Shown here piece by piece: positions 27,050-34,877 of a stretch of 64,000 bases of DNA (positions are counted from its first letter, which is position 1; each line of letters opens with the position of its first letter). The notes under the pieces were generated by a model. The model was given only the letters and a program-made list of their open reading frames with translations, was not told the origin of the DNA and did no database searches. The position numbers and the translations under genes were made by a program. Location of the stretch: the NCBI GenBank assembly GCA_913056455.1, contig CAJXMJ010000002.1, positions 310,001-374,000 on the forward strand. Reading direction: 5' to 3'. The DNA comes from an uncultured Fodinibius sp. GTDB taxonomy: Bacteria; Bacteroidota; Rhodothermia; Balneolales; Balneolaceae.

Positions 27050-28525
27050 CTAAATAATTCGATCCTCATCACTTAAGTCTGGAACCGTTCCTCGGTATCC
27101 GAACACCCATTTTACCAGTTTAACCATCCAGGTGGACTGACTCTGAACATACCACTGATCTGCAGCCCTTCGAACCCCAAGCCCATACGAAGGATAGGGG
27201 TGAATAGTATCAGCAATATTTCTGAGTGTGACCCCATTCCGCATCGCCAAGGCATATTCCCCAATGAGATCCCCGGCTTGCTTTCCATATATTGTAGCCC
27301 CCAATATTTTACCGTTCCATTCCTTGGCAAAAACCTTAATGAGTCCTTCAGTAGACTCATCGGTAATTGCACGATCAATTTTATCATAGGGAAATCGATA
27401 TGTTTTGTATGAGGTATCCCTTTCCTTCAACTCTTTGTCTGTAGCCCCCACGTGTGCCAGCTCAGGATCGGTATACGTACTCCACGGCACATGTTCCCGA
27501 TCAATCTTCTTTGGTATTTTAAGAAGTGCATTTGTCACCGCAACTTTGGCCATATGCTCAGACATATGCGTAAATTGGTATTGTCCAGTCACATCACCCA
27601 CCGCATAGACATGCTTTAGGTTTGTCCGGCACCGATCGTCAACGGTAATACCATTATCTTGATGTCGGATGCCCGCTCTTTCCAATTGCAACCCCTCACA
27701 GTTGGCTGTACGTCCGGCAGCTATAAGTACTTCGCTCCCCTCCCAAAAGAACTGATCTCCATTAACTTCTGCCTCAATGCTATTTTTTCCATCTGAATTT
27801 TCTGATATCTTTTCTACATCAGCAGAAAGTTTAAAATTAATACCCTCATTCTCCAAATACTCTTGGAGCATTCCAGTTAACTCCTTATCGTCGTTTGAAA
27901 GGATACGCGGTAGCATATCAAATACAGTCACCTGTGTACCCAGCCGTTGAAATGCCTGTGCCATTTCAACACCAATGGCTCCAGCCCCAATAATCGCCAA
28001 GCTTTCAGGTTGCTCCTTGAGTTCAAAAATTGTCTCATTAGTATGGTGCGAAATCTCCTGAATTCCTTTGATGGGAGGGATCATAGCCTTACTACCTGTG
28101 GCAATAATAATATATCGTGAAGACACCTTTCTATTCTCCTCATCCTTTACAATACGAACGGTGTGGTCATCAACAAATAATGCCTGGCCAAATTCAATAT
28201 CCACACCCATTCGACGATAGATATCCGGATCATCCGCTTCTTCATAGACATCTTTCCGCTTAGATCTGACGTGCTCCATCACAGACGAAAAGTCCAATCC
28301 CTGTGATTTTCGATAACCAAACTTTTTGGCTTCGGTTACGCTTTGTGCTACTTTCGAAAGATGCAACAATGTTTTACTTGGAATGCAACCGTGCCATGTG
28401 CAATCACCCCCAAGTTTGTCGACTTCCACCATTAAGGTTTTAGCCCCAAAGTTTGCGCCCATACCTGCTGCAGTAAGCCCACCGGCTCCAGCGCCAATTA
28501 CAAGCAAATCATAATCGTACTTCAT
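27050..28525 (-). CDS. FAD-dependent pyridine nucleotide-disulfide oxidoreductase (mercuric reductase/lipoamide dehydrogenase type)
   Basis: 491 residues. N-terminal FAD motif LLVIGAGAGGLTAA, redox-active disulfide in GGDCTWHGCIPSKTLL (about 42-47), central NAD(P)-binding AIIGAGAIGVEMAQAF (about 180-195), a second FAD contact VYAVGDVTGQYQFTHM, and a C-terminal dimerisation domain with IHPYPSYG in place of the usual HxHPT-like active-site His motif. Lacks the N-terminal metal-binding domain and C-terminal Cys pair of true MerA, so mercury reduction is unlikely; the substrate is unknown. Overlaps the small membrane-protein gene upstream by ATGA. Confidence 0.88.
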   Translation of the reverse strand: MKYDYDLLVIGAGAGGLTAAGMGANFGAKTLMVEVDKLGGDCTWHGCIPSKTLLHLSKVAQSVTEAKKFGYRKSQGLDFSSVMEHVRSKRKDVYEEADDPDIYRRMGVDIEFGQALFVDDHTVRIVKDEENRKVSSRYIIIATGSKAMIPPIKGIQEISHHTNETIFELKEQPESLAIIGAGAIGVEMAQAFQRLGTQVTVFDMLPRILSNDDKELTGMLQEYLENEGINFKLSADVEKISENSDGKNSIEAEVNGDQFFWEGSEVLIAAGRTANCEGLQLERAGIRHQDNGITVDDRCRTNLKHVYAVGDVTGQYQFTHMSEHMAKVAVTNALLKIPKKIDREHVPWSTYTDPELAHVGATDKELKERDTSYKTYRFPYDKIDRAITDESTEGLIKVFAKEWNGKILGATIYGKQAGDLIGEYALAMRNGVTLRNIADTIHPYPSYGLGVRRAADQWYVQSQSTWMVKLVKWVFGYRGTVPDLSDEDRII

Positions 28526-28857
28526 ACCTTATTGTTTTTTCGTTTACCCTTAATTCGTTGATAGGTAGAGTAGAGCCCATACGCAAGCAGAAATATGATA
28601 ATCAGATAGACCCACGAAGGAATATTTTCACCAGCTACTAATAGATATAAATAAGCTGAAGAAAGACAAAGGCCTGTAGAAATAACCGGCAGCGCTATCT
28701 GTTTGTCGCGTTTTAAATTTCTGATAATCCAAGCTACAGATCCCATAAAAAAAGGAATCGCACCAACATAAATAGCGGCAAAAATATAGGGATTTACGCT
28801 ATAATCAGCCGACAATCCCATCATCCAATCATGCAATGTTTCTAATATCAAAGTCAA
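28522..28857 (-). CDS. Small membrane protein coupled to the oxidoreductase
   Basis: 111 residues from TTG 28857, with three membrane helices (about 22-42, 55-72, 78-98) and a basic tail (RIKGKRKNNKV). No family recognised. Its stop overlaps the ATG of the oxidoreductase gene, so the two are one transcript and probably translationally coupled; a membrane anchor or electron-transfer partner is conceivable but unproven. Confidence 0.6.
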   Translation of the reverse strand: MTLILETLHDWMMGLSADYSVNPYIFAAIYVGAIPFFMGSVAWIIRNLKRDKQIALPVISTGLCLSSAYLYLLVAGENIPSWVYLIIIFLLAYGLYSTYQRIKGKRKNNKV

Positions 28858-29148
28858 ACCTACAATTTTAATTTATTGAATTACTCAAAAATACTCCTGA
28901 AACATTATCAAAATGCTGAAGCCACTTAGATGCTCCACCCATGTAGCTTCTTACTATTTACAATCTGTTTTTTTCGAATGACTTTTCCTACTATTTGGTT
29001 TTACACTTTCATCACAATTAAAATCGTAAGAATAAAGAATCTATACTCGTCAAGATTTCTAATATTATATATCAGTTGGTATAATCTTTCTTCGTTGCTT
29101 TTTTATCCCTGCAAATCACAGAAATATAAAACTTAAATCATATTTATA

Positions 29149-29484
29149 ATGAGTGACAGCTATTACAATCCCAAGGACCTAAAAAAGTTTGAAGATGTTG
29201 GCGAATTTGGACCTGAATTAGCAGAAAAATTCTTTGATTACTATGGAGCCGTTTTTGAAGAAGGAGCACTGAGTGCTCGTGAAAAAGCGCTGATTGCTCT
29301 CGCAGTATCCCACACGGTGCAATGTCCTTATTGTATCGACGCCTATACAACCGAAAGCCTAGAAAAAGGAGCAAGCGAAGAACAGATGATGGAAGCGGTT
29401 CATGTGGCGTCAGCAATCCGCGGCGGATCATCACTTGTACACGGTGTGCAGATGATGAACAAAACAAAAGACCTGAGCATGTAA
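29149..29484 (+). CDS. Arsenosugar-associated AhpD/CMD-like peroxidase-fold protein
   Basis: 111 residues of the carboxymuconolactone decarboxylase/AhpD fold. The CxxC redox motif is in HTVQCPYCIDAYT (about 59-62), with the trailing His-type helix VHVASAIRGGSSLVHGVQMM. The sequence resembles the small peroxidase-like family that accompanies ArsS genes, and it lies 61 bp before the radical SAM gene, so the context agrees. It probably handles a thiol or peroxide step in arsenosugar formation; its precise reaction is not known. Confidence 0.85.
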   Translation: MSDSYYNPKDLKKFEDVGEFGPELAEKFFDYYGAVFEEGALSAREKALIALAVSHTVQCPYCIDAYTTESLEKGASEEQMMEAVHVASAIRGGSSLVHGVQMMNKTKDLSM

Positions 29485-29545
29485 TGCTCTATAGAACCAA
29501 TATTTGTATTTCAGTCCAAATACTTTTAGAGCATACTATACACAT

Positions 29546-30598
29546 ATGATTAAATCGCTTAAAACACTTAGTCACGACCTTTCGGATCCGGCATATCAGT
29601 TAGATGTGCTCAACAATTATTCAGAATCACTGCGACAGCAGCCTAAATTTAAGGAGAAACTTGAAGAGGTTGACCTCTATCCGCTTCGTCCTACCGGCAT
29701 CGAAATTTTTCAGATTAATGTAGGGTACATGTGTAATATGACCTGCAAGCACTGCCATGTGGATGCGGGGCCGGATCGTGATGAGGTTATGACCAAAGAA
29801 ACCCTTGAACACTGCTTGGAAGCTTTGCGAAACTCCGATATATCAACAGTAGACTTAACCGGCGGTGCCCCGGAGATGAATCCCCATTTTCGGTGGTTCG
29901 TTGAACAGGTGTCAGACCTTGGTAAAGAGATTATTGTGCGGTCGAACCTGACTATCCTAACCACAGCCCCCAAATATCAGGAACTGCCTGAATTTTTCGC
30001 CGAACACGATGTGGAGGTAACCTGTTCGCTGCCTTTCTATAATAAGTCCCGTACCGATCGTCAGCGCGGAGAAGGTACGTACGACCGTTCTATTGAAGCA
30101 CTAAAAAAACTCAACGAAATCGGTTACGGCATAGAGGGGTCCGGACTCGAGCTAAACTTGGTTTATAATCCAACAGGAGCTTTCTTACCCGGCAGTCAAG
30201 AATCACTTGAAAAAGAATTCAAGCGTCAGCTCGACCGCAAACACGGCATACGTTTTAATAACTTATTTACCATTACCAACCTGCCCATCAGCCGATACCT
30301 TAATTTTCTACTGGAATCAGATAATCTGGATGAATACATGGATCGACTAATTACCTCTTTTAATCCTTCCGCCGCCAAAGGAGTTATGTGTCGCAATACT
30401 ATTTCGGTGGGTTGGGACGGAACCCTCTATGATTGCGACTTCAACCAGATGCTGGAAATGCCGGTAGAAGAGGAAGCCCCGCAGCATATTAGCGAATGGA
30501 ATGAAGCCAAGCTTAACGGCCGAGAGATTAAGATCAATCAGCACTGCTTTGGCTGTACAGCCGGGGCCGGCAGCAGTTGTGGAGGTACTACAACCTAA
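29546..30598 (+). CDS. arsS: ArsS-like radical SAM protein for arsenosugar biosynthesis
   Basis: 350 residues from ATG 29546 (a TTG/ATG farther upstream adds 14 unlikely residues). The radical SAM cluster motif is CNMTCKHCHVDAGPDR (CxxxCxxC, about 65-72). A C-terminal domain carries additional cysteines in VMCRNTISVGWDGTLYDCDF and CFGCTAGAGSSCGG, expected to hold an auxiliary iron-sulfur cluster. ArsS is thought to join the 5'-deoxyadenosyl group to methylated arsenic. Second gene of a four-gene run with an AhpD-like protein and two sugar-transferase-like proteins. Confidence 0.9.
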   Translation: MIKSLKTLSHDLSDPAYQLDVLNNYSESLRQQPKFKEKLEEVDLYPLRPTGIEIFQINVGYMCNMTCKHCHVDAGPDRDEVMTKETLEHCLEALRNSDISTVDLTGGAPEMNPHFRWFVEQVSDLGKEIIVRSNLTILTTAPKYQELPEFFAEHDVEVTCSLPFYNKSRTDRQRGEGTYDRSIEALKKLNEIGYGIEGSGLELNLVYNPTGAFLPGSQESLEKEFKRQLDRKHGIRFNNLFTITNLPISRYLNFLLESDNLDEYMDRLITSFNPSAAKGVMCRNTISVGWDGTLYDCDFNQMLEMPVEEEAPQHISEWNEAKLNGREIKINQHCFGCTAGAGSSCGGTTT

Positions 30599-30612
30599 GG
30601 AGAAAGTTCATT

Positions 30613-31242
30613 ATGAATAAACAAGAAGGCAATTCAAACTACAGCGATAAGGTGCTTATCGTTTTCACTAAGAATTCTGAAAGGGGGAAGGTTAAAACAA
30701 GGCTTGCTAAAACTGTTGGTGATAAGAAAGCGCTGCAGGTGTATCAAAAACTTTTAAAAATCACCAAATCTGTTACCGATCAACTGGACGTCTCCAAGCA
30801 GGTTTGGTATTCTCGGTTTATCGACAATGATGATTTATGGTCGGAGGATGATTACGAAAAACACCTCCAAAAAGGAGATAGCCTCGGCATGCGAATGCAA
30901 CATGCATTCTACAAAGCATTTACCGATGGATATCAAAAAGTAGTAATAATCGGAAGCGACTGCAGCGAACTCAGCCCTAAAATAATAGAACAAAGTTTTC
31001 GAGATCTCGAAACTTCTCAGGCTGTTATTGGACCTGCCAGCGACGGCGGATATTATCTGTTGGGAATGAGGAATTTCTATCCCTCTCTTTTTGCGGGTAA
31101 GTCATGGAGCACTTCTTCTGTTTTTGAAGAAACCATCCGTCAATTTAATGAGATGAATATTTCGTACGAAAAGTTACCTATCCTCAACGATATTGATACC
31201 GAAGCAGATCTCAAGGCTTCAAATTTGGTTATCAACCTATGA
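30613..31242 (+). CDS. TIGR04282-type glycosyltransferase of arsenosugar/selenodomain clusters
   Basis: 209 residues from ATG 30613, preceded by AAGGAG 10 nt upstream, which fixes the start. GT-A (nucleotidyltransferase-like) fold: VLIVFTKNSERGKVKTRLAKTVG at the N-terminus (shown in part: FTKNSERGKVKTRLA), the metal-binding acidic motif in VVIIGSDCSEL, and IGPASDGGYYLLGM. This matches the rSAM/selenodomain-associated transferase 1 family. It overlaps the next transferase gene by ATGA. The sugar substrate in arsenosugar formation is unproven. Confidence 0.88.
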   Translation: MNKQEGNSNYSDKVLIVFTKNSERGKVKTRLAKTVGDKKALQVYQKLLKITKSVTDQLDVSKQVWYSRFIDNDDLWSEDDYEKHLQKGDSLGMRMQHAFYKAFTDGYQKVVIIGSDCSELSPKIIEQSFRDLETSQAVIGPASDGGYYLLGMRNFYPSLFAGKSWSTSSVFEETIRQFNEMNISYEKLPILNDIDTEADLKASNLVINL

Positions 31243-31925
31243 GTATCAGCATTATCATCCCTACTCTTAATGAAGCCGATTCTATACCCGAAACCATAGA
31301 AAAGGTACGGCGGCACAGCAATGATCACATTCTGGAAACTATTATCGTTGATGGTGGAAGTAATGATGCAACAGTTGATATAGCCAAAGCTACTGATGTC
31401 AAGACCTTTAAAAGCCCTGAAAAAGGGCGGGCGGCACAAATGAATTTTGGTGCCAAACAAGCAACTGGAGAAATTCTCTATTTTTTACATGCCGACACTC
31501 ATCCCCCGAACAATTTTGATGACTCAATCAACAAAGCTGTAAAAAGGGGTTATCACGCAGGGTGTTTCCAGCTCACTTTTGATGATGATCATTTCCTATT
31601 ACGACTTTACGGATGGTTCACCCGTTTCAATATTGATCTTTTCCGCTTTGGGGATCAAAGCCTATTTATTAAAAAAGATACCTTCCACGAGTTACAAGGT
31701 TTCCGTGAAGATCATATAGTAATGGAGGATCAAGAGTTCATCCGGCGTATCAAGCAGAAATTTTCTTTTATAATACTTGATGACCATGTAATTACTTCAG
31801 CTCAAAAATACCGGGATAATGGGATCATAAAGCTGCAATTAGTCTTTACGCTGATCCTTCTGCTTTATTATATGGGAATTGAGCAGGGTAAACTCGTAAA
31901 AATCTATAAATGGTTTATTGATTAG
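31239..31925 (+). CDS. TIGR04283-type family 2 glycosyltransferase
   Basis: 228 residues. GT2 fold: SIIIPTLNEADSIPETIEKV, the diphosphate-site acidic pair in IIVDGGSNDATVDIA, the DxD-like motif FLHADTHPP and the acceptor-side MEDQEFIRRI. A hydrophobic helix near the C-terminus (LVFTLILLLYYMGIEQ) suggests membrane association. This is the rSAM/selenodomain-associated transferase 2 family that pairs with the TIGR04282 protein; both are translationally coupled here. Last gene of the arsenosugar-type cluster. Confidence 0.88.
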   Translation: MSISIIIPTLNEADSIPETIEKVRRHSNDHILETIIVDGGSNDATVDIAKATDVKTFKSPEKGRAAQMNFGAKQATGEILYFLHADTHPPNNFDDSINKAVKRGYHAGCFQLTFDDDHFLLRLYGWFTRFNIDLFRFGDQSLFIKKDTFHELQGFREDHIVMEDQEFIRRIKQKFSFIILDDHVITSAQKYRDNGIIKLQLVFTLILLLYYMGIEQGKLVKIYKWFID

Positions 31926-31948
31926 CCTACCCAAGACCTTTCAGGGAT

Positions 31949-32503
31949 TTAAAAACTCCACCCTATACCAACCGTGCCCCAAGGCATGAAAGGCCAGCTT
32001 TCAAATGTTTGCCCTGCAAGCTCGATATCTTTGTTATTTAATGTATAGCCGAGACCAATTACAGGGCTCAAGTACAAGTTTCCGAGACCGGTATTCCAGT
32101 GGTAGCCGCCACGAAGTCCTATCGAATATCCGGTATGCGTTGTACTCTCTTTAGTGGATTTCAGCGTAATTTCAGCAGAGGCTACTCCAAACTCAGGACC
32201 AATATAGAACCCGTCCGTTCCGGTGATAAACCGCTCGGCTTGGAAAATCACGCCTTTGAGGCCAGTGGTAAAGCCTTCGTTTCCGTGCTGGGATTCTGGA
32301 ACCGTGAGTTCCCCGTAGGCCTCGATGCTGTAGGTCCACGGCCCCTGCTGATAACTTCCGGTGATTCCTGCTCCACCCAGAATATAGGCGACCGGCTCTG
32401 TTTCAATGCTGAATTTCTGAACCTGTCTCTGATTCTGAGCATGAAGCGGTTCCATTAGTGTTACGATGAAAAGCAATGCGAATGTTGTGATTAGTGACCT
32501 CAT
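31949..32503 (-). CDS. Small outer-membrane beta-barrel protein, unknown function
   Basis: 184 residues with a signal peptide ending LHAQ (about residue 22) and eight or so amphipathic strands (GGAGITGSYQQGPWTYSIEAY, IGLRGGYHWNTGLGNLYLSP shown in pieces of the barrel), finishing PFMPWGTVGIGWSF with terminal Phe. No catalytic motif. Convergent with the arsenosugar cluster and separated by 65 bp from the ArsR-rhodanese gene, with which it shares a strand but probably not a promoter. Confidence 0.68.
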   Translation of the reverse strand: MRSLITTFALLFIVTLMEPLHAQNQRQVQKFSIETEPVAYILGGAGITGSYQQGPWTYSIEAYGELTVPESQHGNEGFTTGLKGVIFQAERFITGTDGFYIGPEFGVASAEITLKSTKESTTHTGYSIGLRGGYHWNTGLGNLYLSPVIGLGYTLNNKDIELAGQTFESWPFMPWGTVGIGWSF

Positions 32504-32568
32504 AACAATTCGATGTACGTTTTCATTAGCATTCTTGTGATAATGTTACAATTGCTCTGGTCGTAATG

Positions 32569-33231
32569 TTACGATTGTTCTATAGGTAGTTCCTCTATCA
32601 TCCACTCGGGATACCCTTCGTCCAAACGTTTCGCATTAAATCCTTTTTCACGAAGCAGCTCGACCGCATCATCGGCGAACACGCAAAACGGACCACGGCA
32701 GTACGCCACCACCTCTTGGTTTTTGGGAAGCTCCTCGATCTTCTCGGATAACTCCTCCACCGGAATATTTAGAGCTCCGGCAATGTGTCCCTCATCAAAT
32801 TCCTGCTGCGGGCGGACGTCAATGACCGTTGTCTCTTCATTCTGCATTTTTTCAGCCAGCTCTTCGCTTGTCAACGTTTCCAGGGATTGCCGGGATTCCC
32901 GGAACTGTTGCATAACCCGTTCTATTTCAGCAATCCGTTCAATACCCAGATCTCGAAGGGCCTTCCAGGCCTTATATACACTCAGTCCTGCGAGTTGGTA
33001 ATACACCCGGTTTCCATCACGCTGGGTCTCAACCAACTGGGCCTGCTTCAACACTTGCAAGTGCTGGGAGGCATTGGCCCCCGTGATGTCTGTTTCCTCA
33101 GCAATTTCGGCGACCGAGAATTGTCCCTGAGCCAACAGCTCCAATATTTCCAACCGATGTGGGTTTGACATAGCCTTTACAATATTAGCCAGTTGCTGAT
33201 ACACTTTGTTTTTAAACGTCCGTTTTTCCAT
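32569..33231 (-). CDS. ArsR/SmtB regulator fused to a rhodanese domain
   Basis: 220 residues. N-terminal winged helix of the ArsR family (about 1-95: IVKAMSNPHRLEILELLAQG, ANASQHLQVLKQAQLVE, RDGNRVYYQLAG), a linker helix, and a C-terminal rhodanese domain (about 120-215: VIDVRPQQEFDEGHIAGALN) with an active-site loop YCRGPFCVFAD that keeps the catalytic Cys and a second Cys five residues on. The rhodanese half suggests sensing of sulfane sulfur or a thiol-reactive metal(loid) rather than simple metal binding; this is inference. It starts beside an 11-bp inverted repeat that covers both divergent promoters, so it probably represses itself and the genes at 33374-35522. Confidence 0.92.
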   Translation of the reverse strand: MEKRTFKNKVYQQLANIVKAMSNPHRLEILELLAQGQFSVAEIAEETDITGANASQHLQVLKQAQLVETQRDGNRVYYQLAGLSVYKAWKALRDLGIERIAEIERVMQQFRESRQSLETLTSEELAEKMQNEETTVIDVRPQQEFDEGHIAGALNIPVEELSEKIEELPKNQEVVAYCRGPFCVFADDAVELLREKGFNAKRLDEGYPEWMIEELPIEQS

Positions 33232-33257
33232 ATCTCAATATTTCTTTTCCGTTCAGT

Positions 33258-33286
33258 GAAACATAAAGCTAAGAAATCGTATACAA
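33258..33286 (-). promoter_or_regulatory. Putative promoter of the ArsR-rhodanese gene
   Basis: Minus strand TTG (33286-33284), 18 nt, TATGTTTC (33265-33258), one base off TAnnTTTG and one base short of the usual spacing. The TTG touches the left arm of the inverted repeat at 33285-33295. Confidence 0.45.
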
Positions 33287-33312
33287 CTATTCAATTAAAC
33301 TATTGAATAGTT
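33285..33312. promoter_or_regulatory. Inverted-repeat operator, probably for the ArsR-rhodanese regulator
   Basis: Perfect 11-bp arms AACTATTCAAT (33285-33295) and ATTGAATAGTT (33302-33312) separated by 6 bp. The arm sequence and size are of the ArsR/SmtB operator type. It lies midway between divergent genes and overlaps the -33 elements of both predicted promoters, so one bound repressor could silence both sides. Confidence 0.8.
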
Positions 33313-33333
33313 TATCGAAACCTCTTATGTTTT
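33303..33333 (+). promoter_or_regulatory. Putative promoter of the CCPFF-motif gene and its operon
   Basis: TTG at 33303-33305, 20 nt, TATGTTTT at 33326-33333 (7 of 8 to TAnnTTTG). The TTG is inside the right arm of the operator. The leader to ATG 33374 would be about 35 nt. Confidence 0.55.
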
Positions 33334-33373
33334 TCATCCACTGAAATAGTAATCCAATTAAACCTATTCAGAT

Positions 33374-33718
33374 ATGAGCAATACAACACCTATAGCCTGT
33401 GATCTCTCTGCAATAGCAGAAGAGAAGATTGAGGATCACAAGCACAACGCAGAAACTATTTTTAACGCCATAAACAAAGTTCGGGAAACCGAAGATGGAT
33501 ATGCATTTCGGCTTCCTCCGGAGACGGACCTCATCAGCAAGGCGGGATCCTTTATTAGCAGAGAACGCCTGTGCTGTCCGTTTTTTGAGTTCAGCATTAC
33601 GGTTCCGCCCGAACAGGATCCAGTATGGCTGACCCTTACCGGTCGTACAGACGTCAAGCCTTATATAAAAGAAACACTTTTGCCGAAGCTGGATGCTCGC
33701 GTAGTAAATATAAATTAA
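33374..33718 (+). CDS. Small protein with ERLCCPFF motif, unknown function
   Basis: 114 residues, soluble, no signal. The centre carries a vicinal cysteine pair in ISRERLCCPFFEFSITV (about 69-70) and there is an additional Cys near the N-terminus (IACDLSAI). The pattern resembles small uncharacterised proteins found near heavy-metal or mercury-type genes, and a vicinal Cys pair could bind a soft metal or persulfide, but no activity is known to me. First gene of the operon divergent from the ArsR-rhodanese regulator. Confidence 0.75.
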   Translation: MSNTTPIACDLSAIAEEKIEDHKHNAETIFNAINKVRETEDGYAFRLPPETDLISKAGSFISRERLCCPFFEFSITVPPEQDPVWLTLTGRTDVKPYIKETLLPKLDARVVNIN

Positions 33719-33732
33719 ACTGTCTATCAACT

Positions 33733-33990
33733 ATGAGTTCTTCAGTCACACCTAATCAAAAAGTAGCCGACCTACTGGATCGCCATCCGAAGACCTACCG
33801 GGTATTTCGCAAACACGGCTGCCCGGACATGCGGGATGGGTTCTTCTCGCTGATGGCCCGCATTATGAGCATTCGCAATGCGGCCCGTATTCACCGGATT
33901 CCGGAGGATCAGCTACTGGATGATTTAGAACAGGCCATAGCGAACAATGAAGTGGCCGGCGGAGATGTCGAACTTGCATCAGAATCCTAA
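33733..33990 (+). CDS. DUF1858-like small protein with a single cysteine
   Basis: 85 residues starting at ATG 33733; the frame runs upstream through the preceding gene, but that extension is not credible because it would overlap the whole 3' end of the CCPFF gene. KVADLLDRHPKTYRVFRKHG followed by CPDM matches the DUF1858/redox-disulfide fold found in ScdA-like and hybrid-cluster-associated proteins, though only one Cys of the usual pair is kept. Probably a small sulfur- or redox-linked adaptor. Sits 14 bp after the CCPFF gene and 17 bp before the desaturase gene. Confidence 0.75.
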   Translation: MSSSVTPNQKVADLLDRHPKTYRVFRKHGCPDMRDGFFSLMARIMSIRNAARIHRIPEDQLLDDLEQAIANNEVAGGDVELASES

Positions 33991-34007
33991 TACAAACCAA
34001 TAATATT

Positions 34008-34835
34008 ATGCAAGCACTCCTTTCCGCCCTACAACAAACGCAAGTTATTGCCATGCTCGCAGGACTGATTCTACTGTTTTTATGGGAAAGCCTGCATCCT
34101 TTTTACGAGCATTTCCGCGGATCATGGAAAAACCGTGGCAAACATGCCGTTCGAAATCTCACGCTCGGAGCTCTCAACTCAGCCTTGGTGGCTATTGTTT
34201 TTGTCGGACTTTGGTTTGCTGCTTCGGTCTGGGCCGACGAGTACCAGTTCGGAATCATGCACTGGCTGCAGGATGGTATTGGCCTGCCGGCATGGGCCCA
34301 TGCTGTTGGCGCCGTACTTCTGTTCGACGCCTGGAGCTACGTCTGGCATCGCATCAACCACGAAATCCCGTTTTTCTGGCGATTTCATCGGGTTCATCAC
34401 TCCGACCCCAACATGGACGTGACGACGGCGAACCGTTTTCACATTGGAGAGATATTCTTTTCCTCCTCGTTCCGTATTCTCATCATCGGATTGCTTGGGG
34501 TCTACCTGTGGGAGCTCGTGCTTTACGAGACGCTCATGTTTGCTGTGGTCCAGTTCCATCATACCAATATCGATATTTCAGAAAAAGTGGATCGCATGCT
34601 CCGAGCAGTCATCGTATCACCCAACATGCATCGCGTGCACCATTCGCGCTGGCAGCCGGAAACCGACTCCAACTACAGCTCGCTGTTTTCGTTTTGGGAT
34701 CGGCTGGCCAAAACCTTTCGGCATAATCCCCATCCGGAAAACATCGAATTGGGACTGGATGAATTTGACCGCGATAAAGATCAAACGGTAGCAGGCATGC
34801 TTCGCACGCCCATAGCAAAACAAAAGCGAGACTAA
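34008..34835 (+). CDS. Sterol desaturase/fatty-acid hydroxylase family membrane protein
   Basis: 275 residues, four or so membrane helices (about 10-28, 45-68, 85-112, 150-178). The di-iron histidine boxes are all present: HRINHE (HxxxH), HRVHHSD (HxxHH), HHTNID and HRVHHSR (HxxHH). Such enzymes hydroxylate or desaturate lipids using oxygen and an electron donor; substrate unknown (no donor gene is adjacent). The gene is visibly richer in G and C than its neighbours. Part of the ArsR-rhodanese-linked operon. Confidence 0.88.
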   Translation: MQALLSALQQTQVIAMLAGLILLFLWESLHPFYEHFRGSWKNRGKHAVRNLTLGALNSALVAIVFVGLWFAASVWADEYQFGIMHWLQDGIGLPAWAHAVGAVLLFDAWSYVWHRINHEIPFFWRFHRVHHSDPNMDVTTANRFHIGEIFFSSSFRILIIGLLGVYLWELVLYETLMFAVVQFHHTNIDISEKVDRMLRAVIVSPNMHRVHHSRWQPETDSNYSSLFSFWDRLAKTFRHNPHPENIELGLDEFDRDKDQTVAGMLRTPIAKQKRD

Positions 34836-34877
34836 TTGATAATTGAATAGAATTGGAACGAAAAAATTTCGAACACT

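Noticed and set aside
27050..28525. Disulfide oxidoreductase as mercuric reductase (MerA)
   Set aside because: No N-terminal metal-binding domain, no C-terminal vicinal Cys pair, and no mer genes beside it.
28858..29148. Open frame at 28930-29136 upstream of the arsenosugar cluster
   Set aside because: Very AT-rich, starts in what should be a divergent promoter region, and encodes no recognisable fold.
34008..34835. Several long open frames in other frames over the desaturase gene
   Set aside because: They arise from higher GC of the real gene, lack recognisable motifs and start sites, and the plus-strand frame has all desaturase His boxes.
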